Both the position numbers and the translations under genes were made by a program. From Pontibacter ummariensis (GTDB taxonomy: Bacteria > Bacteroidota > Bacteroidia > Cytophagales > Hymenobacteraceae): a stretch of DNA of 64,000 nucleotides. The DNA lies in the NCBI RefSeq assembly GCF_900188175.1, contig NZ_FZOQ01000029.1, positions 1 through 64,000 of the forward strand, read 5' to 3'. Within the stretch, counting starts at the first letter, position 1. Each line of letters begins with the position of its first letter. Shown here piece after piece: positions 1 to 8,764 of this stretch. The notes under the pieces are model-generated. The model had not been told where the DNA came from. It did not search any database and saw only the letters and a list, made by a program, of their open reading frames with translations.

Positions 1-316
1 GCAGGCTTCCAGAAAACAAAGAAACAGCCACTGCCGGGAGCAAAGCTCTTGGGAGAAGCACTGGTTAAACTACAAAATATGGTAGAAGGATGGAGGCTCT
101 TTGAAACGCAACAAAATAATACAAACTTTTCCCTACAAGATTAGCCCTGGAGGGGGGGCAAAGGTGCTGGCGCTAAACAGGGCAGGGCTGCAAAGAGATG
201 TCACTAGTTTGCCTTTTCTCATTATGGTGTCGTTGGTGATCGCCTGGAAAAGCAGCGAAGAAGCGTGTGGTTAAGTAGCGAAGGCGCAGCTTGTAGTGCC
301 CTTCGCTACCTGATCA
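1..316. other. Left-edge region without a gene
   Basis: I see no convincing reading frame on either strand. The only structure is a perfect 10-bp inverted repeat next to the stop codon of the leftward TonB-domain gene, listed separately. The sequence before it shows no tRNA, promoter or repeat that I can support. Confidence 0.5.
275..309 (-). terminator. Hairpin after the TonB-domain lipoprotein gene
   Basis: GTAGCGAAGG at 275-284 pairs perfectly with CCTTCGCTAC at 300-309 across a 15-nt loop, eight bases past the stop codon at 317. There is no strong T tract on the minus strand, so it may be a weak terminator or an mRNA-stabilising 3' hairpin. Confidence 0.5.
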
Positions 317-778
317 TTATTTCATGGAGAATTTAACGGGTAGGGTATACTGTACCCGCACGGGCTCCCCATCCTGCTTCCCGGGCGTCCAGCTACCACT
401 CGTGAGTTTCACTACCCGCGCAGCCTCCTGGTCTGTCTCTGTGCTCAGGCTCTTTATTGTTTGTACACTTGTAACAGAACCGTCTGTTTCGACCACAAAA
501 GAAACCACCGTTAGCCCCTCGATACCCGCCTTCTGTGCCGCCTCAGGATAGCGGATGTGCTGGCCTAAAAAGCCAAGCAAAGCTGCCTCTCCGCCTTTAA
601 AGGCAGGCATCTCCTCCACGTAGGCATAAGCCTGCGATGTGTTGAGCTCTCTCGTGGCTGTTGTTTCTTCTTCCTGTACTCTAACTAGGGGATCCTCATC
701 CGTAGCGCAGGAGGCAAGCGTAAGGAAACAGGCGAATACAGTCCCGAAGATTGTGTTGGTACTTGTAAGTTTTTGCAT
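317..778 (-). CDS. TonB C-terminal-domain lipoprotein
   Basis: This is a 153-residue lipoprotein. I start it at the ATG at 776-778 because an in-frame upstream ATG adds 19 residues that hide the signal peptide. Residues 1-24 form a lipoprotein signal ending in LASC, with Cys24 as the acylation site. The remainder is a TonB C-terminal domain containing YVEEMPAFKGGE, IRYPEAAQKAGIEG and a final YTLPVKFSMK. The domain is closely similar to the C-terminus of the M56 protein encoded just upstream at 880-2346, so the two are paralogous. Because it has a lipid anchor rather than an N-terminal membrane helix, it is unlikely to be a classical energy transducer. A role as a periplasmic partner in the BlaI/M56 sensory operon is an inference. 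Confidence 0.85.
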   Translation of the reverse strand: MQKLTSTNTIFGTVFACFLTLASCATDEDPLVRVQEEETTATRELNTSQAYAYVEEMPAFKGGEAALLGFLGQHIRYPEAAQKAGIEGLTVVSFVVETDGSVTSVQTIKSLSTETDQEAARVVKLTSGSWTPGKQDGEPVRVQYTLPVKFSMK

Positions 779-879
779 AAGCTGTATGTTTAAAGGTTGA
801 TGTTCGTTTTGCGAAGACAACAAGAGCCCAGGCATGGCTTTTTAGCCGCACCAAACAGGGGTTTAAGGGTGTTAGCGTA

Positions 880-2346
880 TTACTTTATGGCGAACCGGAT
901 AGGTAAAGTGTAGCGCACAGGTACGGGCCTGCCACCTTGGGTGCCGGGTTCCCAGTTTCCGTTCATTTGCTCTACCACATGCATGGCTTCCTCGTCGGTG
1001 CCCATCCCCAGGCTTTTGATAATCTGGATATTGCCTAAGCTGCCGTCGTCGTCCACGTCAAAGCTGACCACAACTAAGCCTTCAAGCCCGGCTTCCTGCG
1101 CCTCTTTCGGGTAACGTATGTTTTTTGCCAGAAACTTTAACATTTCCTGCTCCCCTCCCCTGAAACGAGGCATTTGCTCTACGTAGGCATATGGTTGGTC
1201 TGCCTTCCTATCTAAAAGGTCATGTACCAGGCCATCCGGCTTTTTTTCCTGGGCAGGCGCATCTACAGGGGGGGCTTCTCCAGGACCAGGTGTGGTCTTA
1301 TGCTGCTCTGGTGCTGGAACAGCTTCTTCGGTAGCAGATGGCGCGGGTGCTCCTTTCTGCTGGGATGGGAGTTCCTGGCCGTCTTCCTGTACCTGTGTTG
1401 CCTCAGGCAAAGCCTTCCCTTGCCCTGGTGTTGCAAGTTGAGCGGCAACGTCGGCTGTTGCCTTTTGGGAGGTAAGGGAGAAAAGCAGTAGCATAAGTAG
1501 TGGTAGCGTCAGGAGAGGCTTTAACCAGTTTGGCTGCTTTCCGTGCTGCTTTAACATGTACAGGCGCTGCAGCACCTGCGGCTTCTGGAAATGGCTGCCT
1601 ACAGGTAAGCCCATGTTGAAAAGAACTTCTTTCGACAAGAGCGAGCCGTACTCCTGTGGTTGGTGCTGTTCCAGTACCCGTGCATCGGCCTGAAACTCGT
1701 GCAAGTTGCGAAGCTCTTTCTTTAGGAGCCAGATAAGCGGGTTAAACCACAGAAGGATAGAAAGCAGCTCATAAAACAGTACATCATAGGTATGCCCCAA
1801 AGTGACGTGGGCCAGCTCATGGGCCAGCACCTGTTGCTTTTCGCGGGCATTCAGCTGCTCCTGTTTGCTCAGGAACACCTTGTTAAGGAAGGCAAAGGAA
1901 GAATAGTGCTGCGGTAGCTGTACTACCTGCACATCATCTGTGGTTTGTTCGATGCTTGTAGCCTTGGATCTTAGTTCGCGGATGTGCCACAGTTGCCTCA
2001 AAAGTTTGAATAGGAGAAAGAGGGCCACCAATAGGTAAAAGCCAACGGCGATGTTTGTTAGTGTCAAAAACTGCAGGACACCGGAGCTTGCGTCCGGCGC
2101 TCTGTAAGGCACCACCCTTACCTCCGTTAGCTGTATTGTCTGCAGCGTCTGTGCGATGGAAGTAGCAGGGTGGAGCAGCGAAGGCCATTTTACGAGTGGA
2201 AGTGCAAGCGCTACGGGCGGGGCTAGCAGCAAATAAAGTCTGTTAAACCTGAAGTTGGTTTCGTTACGCAGCAGCAGGTAGTAAAACAGGTAAAGCGCTA
2301 GCAGCCCAAGCCCGGACTTAAGTATGATGTTAAGTGTTGCTTCCAT
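880..2346 (-). CDS. M56 family (BlaR1-like) metallopeptidase with C-terminal TonB domain
   Basis: This 488-residue membrane protein has hydrophobic segments near residues 5-25, 36-53, 95-117, 190-208 and 277-292. The M56 zinc site is visible as HELAH (His176, Glu177, His180), with HEFQAD (around Glu217) as the probable third ligand. A Pro/Ala/Glu/Gln-rich linker (about 300-380) leads to a TonB C-terminal domain (385-488) like that of the neighbouring lipoprotein. Family knowledge: BlaR1/MecR1 peptidases sense a signal and inactivate a BlaI-type repressor. Here the penicillin-binding sensor domain is replaced by a TonB domain, as in many Bacteroidota, so the ligand is unlikely to be a beta-lactam. 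Its start codon overlaps the blaI-like gene by 17 bp, indicating translational coupling. Confidence 0.92.
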   Translation of the reverse strand: MEATLNIILKSGLGLLALYLFYYLLLRNETNFRFNRLYLLLAPPVALALPLVKWPSLLHPATSIAQTLQTIQLTEVRVVPYRAPDASSGVLQFLTLTNIAVGFYLLVALFLLFKLLRQLWHIRELRSKATSIEQTTDDVQVVQLPQHYSSFAFLNKVFLSKQEQLNAREKQQVLAHELAHVTLGHTYDVLFYELLSILLWFNPLIWLLKKELRNLHEFQADARVLEQHQPQEYGSLLSKEVLFNMGLPVGSHFQKPQVLQRLYMLKQHGKQPNWLKPLLTLPLLMLLLFSLTSQKATADVAAQLATPGQGKALPEATQVQEDGQELPSQQKGAPAPSATEEAVPAPEQHKTTPGPGEAPPVDAPAQEKKPDGLVHDLLDRKADQPYAYVEQMPRFRGGEQEMLKFLAKNIRYPKEAQEAGLEGLVVVSFDVDDDGSLGNIQIIKSLGMGTDEEAMHVVEQMNGNWEPGTQGGRPVPVRYTLPIRFAIK

Positions 2347-2728
2347 CTTTCGGATCCTCCTTGTCCGTGTCTATGTCTTGTTTTACCTGCTGCATCAGTT
2401 GGTCCAGCTCCTGTACATTCAGGTTGTTGTCCTTGGCAAAGAACGATACCAGCCGCTCGAATGAACCACCGAAGTAACCGCTCATGAAGTTCTTCAGGAA
2501 AAAGCTCTTGTACTTATCCTGCTCTACCAGCGGGTAGTACTGGTGCGACTTGCCGAAGGCCTCGTGCCCTACAAAGCCCTTGGTCTCCAGGATGCGCACT
2601 ATCGTCGAAACCGTGTTGTAAGCCGGTTTTGGCTCCGGTAACTCGTTTAGGATGTCGCGCACAAAAGCTTTTTTTAGCTTCCAGAGCACCTGCATAATCT
2701 CCTCTTCGGCTTTTGTTAGTTCTTTCAT
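2330..2728 (-). CDS. BlaI/MecI/CopY family transcriptional repressor
   Basis: This 132-residue protein begins MKELTKAEEEIMQVLWKL and has the winged-helix core typical of the BlaI family (AYNTVSTIVRILETKGFV, then the GHEAFGKSHQYYPL wing). The C-terminal half should be the dimerisation and cleavage region. It is the first gene of a leftward operon with the M56-TonB protein and the TonB lipoprotein. Two near-identical palindromes containing AACTAA/TTAGTT lie 35-70 bp upstream of the start, so it very likely represses its own operon and is inactivated through the M56 peptidase. The regulated genes beyond this operon are unknown. Confidence 0.93.
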   Translation of the reverse strand: MKELTKAEEEIMQVLWKLKKAFVRDILNELPEPKPAYNTVSTIVRILETKGFVGHEAFGKSHQYYPLVEQDKYKSFFLKNFMSGYFGGSFERLVSFFAKDNNLNVQELDQLMQQVKQDIDTDKEDPKDGSNT

Positions 2729-2762
2729 TCAAGTATGTTTCAGTTTTCCTGAACTAATATAC

Positions 2763-2797
2763 AACTAAATACTTAGTTTAGAACTAAAGGTTTAGTT
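2763..2797. promoter_or_regulatory. Tandem palindromic operators of the BlaI-like repressor
   Basis: AACTAAATACTTAGTT (2763-2778) and AACTAAAGGTTTAGTT (2782-2797) are two 16-bp inverted repeats spaced 19 bp centre to centre. The second is a perfect 7-2-7 palindrome. A further single half-site AACTAA lies at 2752-2757. They sit directly upstream of the repressor gene. Family knowledge: BlaI/MecI operators are paired palindromes with related half-sites. The match and position make these the probable binding sites. Confidence 0.75.
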
Positions 2798-2799
2798 TA

Positions 2800-3171
2800 T
2801 TTTCGGGATTTCTTCTAAAGCTTGTCTAGTGTGGCTGTAGGCATAGGTCAAGCTCTCTCTATTCGTGATGCTCTGAAGCGGAGAAGCCTTCGTGTGCTGC
2901 TTTTTAAAAAAAACTGTTTGTTCTTGTTGGTAAGCATGAGCTGATTTGGTGCAAAACAGCAGAAAGCATAAGTTTTCTTCAACAAAGAGATGCGCTTGCA
3001 TAAGGTAAGTGTCTTGGAGAAGCGGTAAATCGGCATTACGGCCTTAAAAAAGGCGCTGGGAGGGTGCGAAAATAAGGGGTAAAACTCATAACAGATGATA
3101 CATTGGTACTGAGGACTATTTTTTTTTAGCCCATTGTTATGACATTGATAAAATTATTGCGAAGTTGTGAA
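2800..3171. other. Divergent intergenic region between the BlaI-like gene and the susC promoter
   Basis: No supported gene. Short frames on the minus strand have no ribosome site and no recognisable product. The region separates the leftward BlaI operon from the rightward susC promoter and is AT-rich toward the right. Confidence 0.5.
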
Positions 3172-3201
3172 TTGAATTGTGCGCATAAGCTATTAGCTTT
3201 A
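3172..3201 (+). promoter_or_regulatory. Bacteroidota-type promoter for susC-susD
   Basis: TTG at 3172-3174, a 19-nt spacer and TAGCTTTA at 3194-3201 match the Bacteroidota consensus TTG-N19-TAnnTTTG except for the last base. If used, it gives a leader of roughly 345 nt before the susC ATG at 3554. Confidence 0.5.
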
Positions 3202-3204
3202 CGG

Positions 3205-3553
3205 ATTGTAAAGTAGTTATACACAAGACAATTTTTGAAAGTCCTTTTCTCTTATTAGGAGGCGTAGCCCGAAAAGGGAGGAGAGCTTTAAACCCAACCC
3301 ATATTTAGAAATATAACCGGACATGTTTTTCCTGTTAAAGCCTTTGTCAGGTGTGGGAGAAAACCAAAGCATGACAAGAGATAAGAAATACTCGCTTCAA
3401 TACGCGTGCGCCTTATTGGTACACGCCATCCAGAGGAACTATCTGATGAGAGTCTAAGACCTGCTGTCCGGGACTAGCGAGCCCCGCCTTTTTCATTACC
3501 CATCTTTATTATCTTTTTAACTAAACCACTTTAATTACACAATCAATTTTAAC
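3205..3553 (+). other. Long, probably structured leader of susC
   Basis: No reading frame is supported. Within it GCGTG near 3404 can pair with CACGC near 3422. A 7-bp hairpin (3469-3475 with 3480-3486, one mismatch) is followed by five Ts at 3489-3493, which looks like an intrinsic terminator located 60 nt before the start codon. Such a layout suits transcription attenuation, but I cannot assign the leader to any riboswitch class. Confidence 0.4.
3469..3493 (+). terminator. Terminator-like hairpin inside the susC leader
   Basis: CGGGACT (3469-3475) pairs with AGCCCCG (3480-3486), with one A-C mismatch and an AGCG loop, followed by CC and T5. It precedes susC rather than following a gene, so it may act as an attenuator. 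Confidence 0.4.
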
Positions 3554-6496
3554 ATGAGGAAAATTCTATTATTGAGTTTTGCTCTGGTGCTGATCCTGAT
3601 GCAGCAGGTGTATGCCCAGAACAAAGCGGTTTCTGGTAAGGTAACAGACCAGTCTACGGGCCAGGGGCTACCCGGCGTTTCGGTCGTAGTGAAAGGAACA
3701 TCCGTAGGGACTGCCACTTCGGCAGATGGTACTTATACAATCAGTGTACCAGCTGAAGGGAGAACATTGGTGTTCCGCTTTATTGGCTATAAGACGATTG
3801 AGCAAGCGATTGGCAGCTCTGCTTCTATGAATGTGACCATGGGCATCGACCAGCAGCAGCTTTCTGAAGTCGTGGTGACGGGTTACACCACGCAAACACA
3901 GCGCGAGGTGGTTGGTTCTATTTCTACTGTAAAAGCAGATGAGATAAAGCAGACACCGATTGCATCTTTCGACCAGGCCCTGCAGGGTAGAGCGCCCGGT
4001 ATCTTAGTGCAGGCCAATTCTGGCCAGCCAGGTGCAGCGGCAAACATCGTGATCCGCGGCAAGGGCTCCATTATGGGGAACAACTCTCCGCTGTACATCA
4101 TGGATGGGGTTGAGATCTCCGCAGCTGATTTCGCTACCATTAACCCGGCGGACTTTGAGAGCATGACGGTTTTAAAAGATGCCTCTGCTACCTCTATCTA
4201 CGGATCAAGAGGTGCCAACGGGGTGGTGGTGATCACGACCAGAAAAGGCCTTGCGGGTAAAACCCGTATCAATTACGACGTGCAGTATGGTTTTTCAAAC
4301 GCGCCGGAAAACAAGCTGGAGCTCATGAACACGGAGCAGAAGCTGCAGTATGAGTTGCAAAGAGGCAACCCTTACGACTGGACTGATGAAGACCTGGCAC
4401 GCCTGAGAAAAGTAGACACGAACTGGGAAGACGTTTTCTTTGAAACCGGTACAACAAAGAACCATACACTAAGCGCTTCCGGTGGTAGCGAAAAAACTAC
4501 CTACTATCTCTCAGGCTCCATGTTCGACCAGACAGGTACCGTGCCAAACACAGGCTTAGAGCGTTACACGGGTAGAGCGAACGTGGAGTCAAACGCTGGT
4601 AATTTCAATTTCGGTCTGAATTCTACTTTCGGTTATTCCGAGTTTACGAACACGAGCGAGGCTAACTCCGGGATTGCTGCTCCGCTTAACGCCATTCGTT
4701 GGACAAACCCATACGAAACGCCTTATGACGAAGCCGGTAACTACACGCAAATGGCTTCTGGCCAGCCAAACGCCCTGCAGGAGCTTCTGGAGAATAAAAA
4801 CCTGAGGCAGCAGTTAAAAGGGGTGGGTAACATTTACGTTGGTTACGAAGCCCCTTTCCTGAAAGGCCTTTCTTTCAGAACAACCTGGGGTGGTGACTTC
4901 ACCTCCAATGAAACCTCTGTTTATGTGAGTCCTGACACCTATTCCGGCCAGTTCTCTACGGGTGGTTCCGGTAGCTATGGCCGTGGCTATAACCGTGCCT
5001 TCCGCTATACAGGGACAACGTCTGCTAGCTATAGCACTGCGTTTGGAGGAGAGCATACGCTGAGCGTGGCCTTGTACAATGAGATCGTGAACAGAAAGTA
5101 CAGTGGCCTGAGCTTTACAGGTTATGGCCTGGGTGGCGCTTTCCAGAACGAGGCGGGTATCACACCTGGTAACGCGACGAACGGTTACATTCCTGCCGTT
5201 GGCGGTGGAGGTACAGAGAACGCCCTGCTGTCCTATTTCACCAACATCAACTACGGTTTCCGTGATAGGTACTACTTAACCATAGGTGCCCGTCGTGACG
5301 GTTCTTCCCGTTTCGGTGCCGACAGACGCTTTGCTAACTTCGGTTCTGTGGGCTTGAGCTGGATCGTATCGGATGAGCCGTTCATGGAAGGACTGACAGA
5401 CGTGTTCAACGATGTGAAGTTCAAGGTTAGCTACGGTTCCGCCGGTAACCAGGCATTGGAAGACGATTTCGCATCGAGAGAACTCTTCGGCAGATCGGTG
5501 TACAATGGGGTGAGCGGCCTTGCGCAGCGCCAACTGGCAAACCCGCTTTTACAGTGGGAAAGAAAAACAACCTTCAACACTGGTGTGGAATTCTCTACAC
5601 TTAACGGAAGACTGGCTGCTACTGTAGAGTATTATAACGCTATTACAAGCGACCTGTTCCTTGACAGACAGCTTTCCAGAACTACTGGTTATCCGGCACT
5701 GCTTTCAAACGTGGGTAAGCTGCAGAACAGAGGGGTTGAACTTGCCTTGAATGGTGACATCGTGGCAAGCCCGAACTTTACCTGGAGCGCCAATGTAAGC
5801 CTGACCTACAACAAAAACGAGGTAAAAGAGCTGGTAGGGGGCGAAGAGGAAATCGTGGATGGTCTGTACATCAACCGTGTTGGGGAGCCGATGAACTCAC
5901 TCTATGTGGTGCGTTATGCCGGTGTTAACCCGCAGAACGGTAACCCACAGTACTTAACCAAGGACGGAGAGATCACAGAGACTTACAGCCCTAACGACCG
6001 GGTGATTGTAGGAACGGTAGAGACCCCGTTCTTCGGTGGCTTTGGTACATCTCTTAATTTCAAGGGCTTAGAGGTGAGTACTTTCTTCAGCTTTGTGACA
6101 GGCAACAAACTGTTCAACAACGACCGTGCGAACGTAGAGAACCCGCAGTACCTCTGGGACAACCTGTCTCTTGCGATGTTAGACGAATGGCAGAAGGAAG
6201 GCGACATAACCGATGTACCTCGTCCACGGGCTCCATTCAGAAGCGGCACAACCCGATTTGTGGAGAACGGAGACTTCCTGCGACTGCGAAACATCAACGT
6301 GTCATATGCACTGCCACAGGCACTGGTTAATTCTCTCGGAGGCTTGCGCAGCGTTAGAGTGTTCGCTCAGGGCCAGAACTTAGCAACCTGGACGGAGTTC
6401 CAGGGCTTTGACCCGGAAGTGACAGACGGATCATTGGTAGGGGCACAATACCCGGCCTTGCGTACCCTTACGTTCGGCTTAAATGTTGGATTCTAA
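3554..6496 (+). CDS. SusC/RagA family TonB-linked outer membrane protein
   Basis: This 980-residue TonB-dependent importer has a signal peptide at residues 1-21 (cleavage near YAQ) and then a carboxypeptidase-D regulatory-like beta domain (about 25-98, GKVTDQSTGQGLPGVSV). The plug domain (about 105-220) starts at VVVTGYTTQTQREVVGS and includes the characteristic SPLYIMDG and YGSRGANGVVVITT stretches. The rest is a beta-barrel ending in the aromatic terminus GLNVGF. Length and order are normal for the SusC family. The SusD partner follows after 17 bp. Family knowledge: the pair binds and imports oligosaccharides or peptides across the outer membrane. No glycosidase, peptidase or ECF sigma/anti-sigma gene is adjacent, so the substrate cannot be predicted. 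Confidence 0.97.
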   Translation: MRKILLLSFALVLILMQQVYAQNKAVSGKVTDQSTGQGLPGVSVVVKGTSVGTATSADGTYTISVPAEGRTLVFRFIGYKTIEQAIGSSASMNVTMGIDQQQLSEVVVTGYTTQTQREVVGSISTVKADEIKQTPIASFDQALQGRAPGILVQANSGQPGAAANIVIRGKGSIMGNNSPLYIMDGVEISAADFATINPADFESMTVLKDASATSIYGSRGANGVVVITTRKGLAGKTRINYDVQYGFSNAPENKLELMNTEQKLQYELQRGNPYDWTDEDLARLRKVDTNWEDVFFETGTTKNHTLSASGGSEKTTYYLSGSMFDQTGTVPNTGLERYTGRANVESNAGNFNFGLNSTFGYSEFTNTSEANSGIAAPLNAIRWTNPYETPYDEAGNYTQMASGQPNALQELLENKNLRQQLKGVGNIYVGYEAPFLKGLSFRTTWGGDFTSNETSVYVSPDTYSGQFSTGGSGSYGRGYNRAFRYTGTTSASYSTAFGGEHTLSVALYNEIVNRKYSGLSFTGYGLGGAFQNEAGITPGNATNGYIPAVGGGGTENALLSYFTNINYGFRDRYYLTIGARRDGSSRFGADRRFANFGSVGLSWIVSDEPFMEGLTDVFNDVKFKVSYGSAGNQALEDDFASRELFGRSVYNGVSGLAQRQLANPLLQWERKTTFNTGVEFSTLNGRLAATVEYYNAITSDLFLDRQLSRTTGYPALLSNVGKLQNRGVELALNGDIVASPNFTWSANVSLTYNKNEVKELVGGEEEIVDGLYINRVGEPMNSLYVVRYAGVNPQNGNPQYLTKDGEITETYSPNDRVIVGTVETPFFGGFGTSLNFKGLEVSTFFSFVTGNKLFNNDRANVENPQYLWDNLSLAMLDEWQKEGDITDVPRPRAPFRSGTTRFVENGDFLRLRNINVSYALPQALVNSLGGLRSVRVFAQGQNLATWTEFQGFDPEVTDGSLVGAQYPALRTLTFGLNVGF

Positions 6497-6513
6497 TAAC
6501 AGAGATTACAGAA

Positions 6514-7953
6514 ATGAAGATACAAAGAATAGTTTTGAGCATAGGCCTGTGCTGCGCGCTGGGGCTAACTGCCTGCGAAAAAGTAATTGAGGTGGAGCCA
6601 GAGTTTGCAAAGGATGGTTCCGAGATCTTTACCAGCCTAAACGACTATGAGTTTGCCTTAACAGGAGCTTATGCCAGTTTCCGCCAGGTAGGTTACCTCG
6701 GCAGCGGTGGCCAAACAACGGGTACCTGGTCGGCTTTGCCAGACATGATGTCGGATAACCTGGTACAGACAAGCGAAGACCTGGGTAACTGGAGCGATCA
6801 GACGAACTGGGTTTATACTTCTGACGATAGTGATCTGGCAGTGGCCTGGCTTGCGGCCTACTCTGTGGTGACGCAGGCAAACCTGGTGTTGCGCAACATC
6901 GAGCAATTTTCTGAAGCTAGTCCCGAAAGAGTGAACAGGCTGAAGGGACAGGCCCTGGCCATCCGGGCCATGGTGCACTTCGATCTGCTACGCTACTGGG
7001 GGGAGAGCCTGGATAGAAACTCAACTGCCCTTGGCGTACCGTATAAAACGATCGTGGACGCAGAGGACATGCCGAAGCGCTTGTCTGTAAAGGAAACGTA
7101 TGATAATATCTTTAAAGACCTGAAAGAAGCGGAAACGCTTTTGGGGGACGTGGATACAGACATCAACGCTTCCAACAGAGCCTATATCGACCAGACCGTA
7201 ACCAGAGCTATTCTGGCGCGCGTAAGCCTGTATGCGAAAGATTATGTCGCTGCAAAGGACTATGCGACATTGGTGATAGAGGAGATGCCTTTAGCGGGTA
7301 GGGAAGATTTTGCTAACATCTGGACCGATGCCTCCGAAGAGGAAGTGATCTGGTCGGTTGCCTTCAGTGCCGGTGAAGGCACTGCTGCCAGTGGCGTCCA
7401 CAACGCTCCTTCTAACCGTAACCGCTTTAAGCCTTCTGCGGAGCTGATGGCTACCTACGATGCAGCGAAGGACGTGCGTTACGCTTCTTACTTCGGCACC
7501 CGTACCCTTTCGGATACAGAGAGAACAATCGTGAAGAAGTTCCTGAGCCGTGGCACAGCCATGGATAACCTGGTGAACTGGAAAGTGTTCAGAACAGGGG
7601 AAATGTACCTGATCCGTGCCGAGGCCAGGGCTTTGTCAGGAGATGCACTGGGTGCCCTGGCAGACCTGAACACCCTGCGTGCTGCCAGAATCGAGGGCTA
7701 TCTGCCTGTTGTACTGGCAGGCCAGCCACTGCTGGATGCCATTGCACTGGAAAGACGCAAGGAGCTGTTCGCGGAAGGCCACAGGTGGTTTGACCTGAAG
7801 AGAACAACGCGCAACCTGCAGCGGGTTGACTGCGGCTCTACTGCCACAAACTGTACGTTGGCTTCTGGTGCCCGTGAGTGGGCATGGCCTGTTCCGCAAG
7901 CGGAGATTGACGCAAACGTGAACATCAGCAGCCAGCAAACAGCAGGTTATTAG
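6514..7953 (+). CDS. SusD/RagB family nutrient-binding lipoprotein
   Basis: This 479-residue lipoprotein has a signal peptide ending in LTAC (Cys21). The SusD N-terminal domain contains TPR-like helices (AIRAMVHFDLLRYWG, about 150-165), and the C-terminal RagB/SusD domain includes YLIRAEARALSGDALGALADLNTLRAAR and ALERRKELFAEGHRWFDLKR, both highly typical. It starts 17 bp after susC and must be co-transcribed with it. SusD proteins sit on the cell surface as lids over the SusC barrel and capture the ligand. A bidirectional terminator follows within 50 bp, so susC-susD is a two-gene unit. Confidence 0.97.
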   Translation: MKIQRIVLSIGLCCALGLTACEKVIEVEPEFAKDGSEIFTSLNDYEFALTGAYASFRQVGYLGSGGQTTGTWSALPDMMSDNLVQTSEDLGNWSDQTNWVYTSDDSDLAVAWLAAYSVVTQANLVLRNIEQFSEASPERVNRLKGQALAIRAMVHFDLLRYWGESLDRNSTALGVPYKTIVDAEDMPKRLSVKETYDNIFKDLKEAETLLGDVDTDINASNRAYIDQTVTRAILARVSLYAKDYVAAKDYATLVIEEMPLAGREDFANIWTDASEEEVIWSVAFSAGEGTAASGVHNAPSNRNRFKPSAELMATYDAAKDVRYASYFGTRTLSDTERTIVKKFLSRGTAMDNLVNWKVFRTGEMYLIRAEARALSGDALGALADLNTLRAARIEGYLPVVLAGQPLLDAIALERRKELFAEGHRWFDLKRTTRNLQRVDCGSTATNCTLASGAREWAWPVPQAEIDANVNISSQQTAGY

Positions 7954-7997
7954 TCTATACAGATAACAGCAGCGTCGACAGCCGACCTGTTAAAAGC

Positions 7998-8035
7998 AAA
8001 AAGCTCTCATTGCACCAGCAGTGAGGGCTTTTTTT
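7998..8035. terminator. Bidirectional terminator between susD and the histidine phosphatase gene
   Basis: AAGCTCTCATTGC (8001-8013) pairs with GCAGTGAGGGCTT (8018-8030), allowing G-T pairs, around an ACCA loop. T7 follows on the plus strand and a short A run precedes it. The flanking genes converge here. Confidence 0.85.
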
Positions 8036-8110
8036 ATATCGGTTCCAATCTTTATTCTTGCCATGCAGTCGTGTAGGAAGAAAGGGGCGCCTTACCTACT
8101 CTCACTTCCG

Positions 8111-8710
8111 TCAGGCCTGGTGCTTCTCCAGAACGTTTACGCTTACAAAGCCACTGCCTCCTTTCACTGTTTGCAGCCAGCCCATTCTTTTCAACTCCCG
8201 TTTGATGAAGTTGTTTAGTAGGCCGTGGGCCACGAGCACTGTGGTGGTGTTGTGCCTTGCATCGCTGTCGAGTATTTCTGCTCCCCTGCGTGCTCTTTGC
8301 CGGGCCTCGCTGAACGACTCCACATCACGGTTGTTCAGCCCAAAGAACCAGAGGACACGCGCCGTTATTAGCCAAAACCTTATCGGGAGCCGCAACAGGG
8401 GCAGTGAAAAGATGCGGCGCTCAAACTCCCTGAACACTTTGTGTTCTTTTAGTTGTACGTCGTCTCCGAAGATAGCCCGGGCCGTAAGTCGGGAGCGGAT
8501 AAGCGTGCTGCAGTATACCTGCTTTACCTCTTTGTAGGGGATGGCCTCATGCTCCAGCACAAACTCCTCTACCTGCGCCGCATCATAGTCAGAGATGTAC
8601 TGGCGAGCTTCGGCTTCCCCAAAAAGTCCCTTCGTAGAGACCATCGGGCGAGCGTGCCGGATCAGGAAAATCCGCTGTTGCCGTATAGGTAAGGTACTGG
8701 TTACTTCCAA
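8111..8710 (-). CDS. Histidine phosphatase (phosphoglycerate-mutase-like) family protein
   Basis: This 199-residue cytosolic protein begins with a strand and the catalytic motif LIRHARP (about residues 16-22), the RHx[GA]R signature in which the His is phosphorylated. The second conserved His lies in VLVAHGLLNNFI near residue 160. The intervening EAIPYKEVKQVYCSTLIRSRLTA carries the usual SxxxRAxxTA-type substrate segment. The family includes mutases and phosphatases, and the sequence gives no substrate. The gene runs leftward, 54 bp downstream of a GNAT acetyltransferase gene, and probably shares its transcript. Confidence 0.85.
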   Translation of the reverse strand: MEVTSTLPIRQQRIFLIRHARPMVSTKGLFGEAEARQYISDYDAAQVEEFVLEHEAIPYKEVKQVYCSTLIRSRLTARAIFGDDVQLKEHKVFREFERRIFSLPLLRLPIRFWLITARVLWFFGLNNRDVESFSEARQRARRGAEILDSDARHNTTTVLVAHGLLNNFIKRELKRMGWLQTVKGGSGFVSVNVLEKHQA

Positions 8711-8764
8711 TTGCTTTGTTTGTCGCTACCCTATGGTATACGCAAGTACCGCCCCCGTCTGGTT

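Noticed and set aside
3400..3490. Cobalamin-riboswitch-like and hammerhead-like words (AGACCTGCTG, CTGATGAG) in the susC leader
   Set aside because: The other conserved cobalamin blocks (GGGAA, the CCCGC-type core) are missing in order, and there is no GAAA plus cleavage site for a hammerhead. Only isolated short words match.
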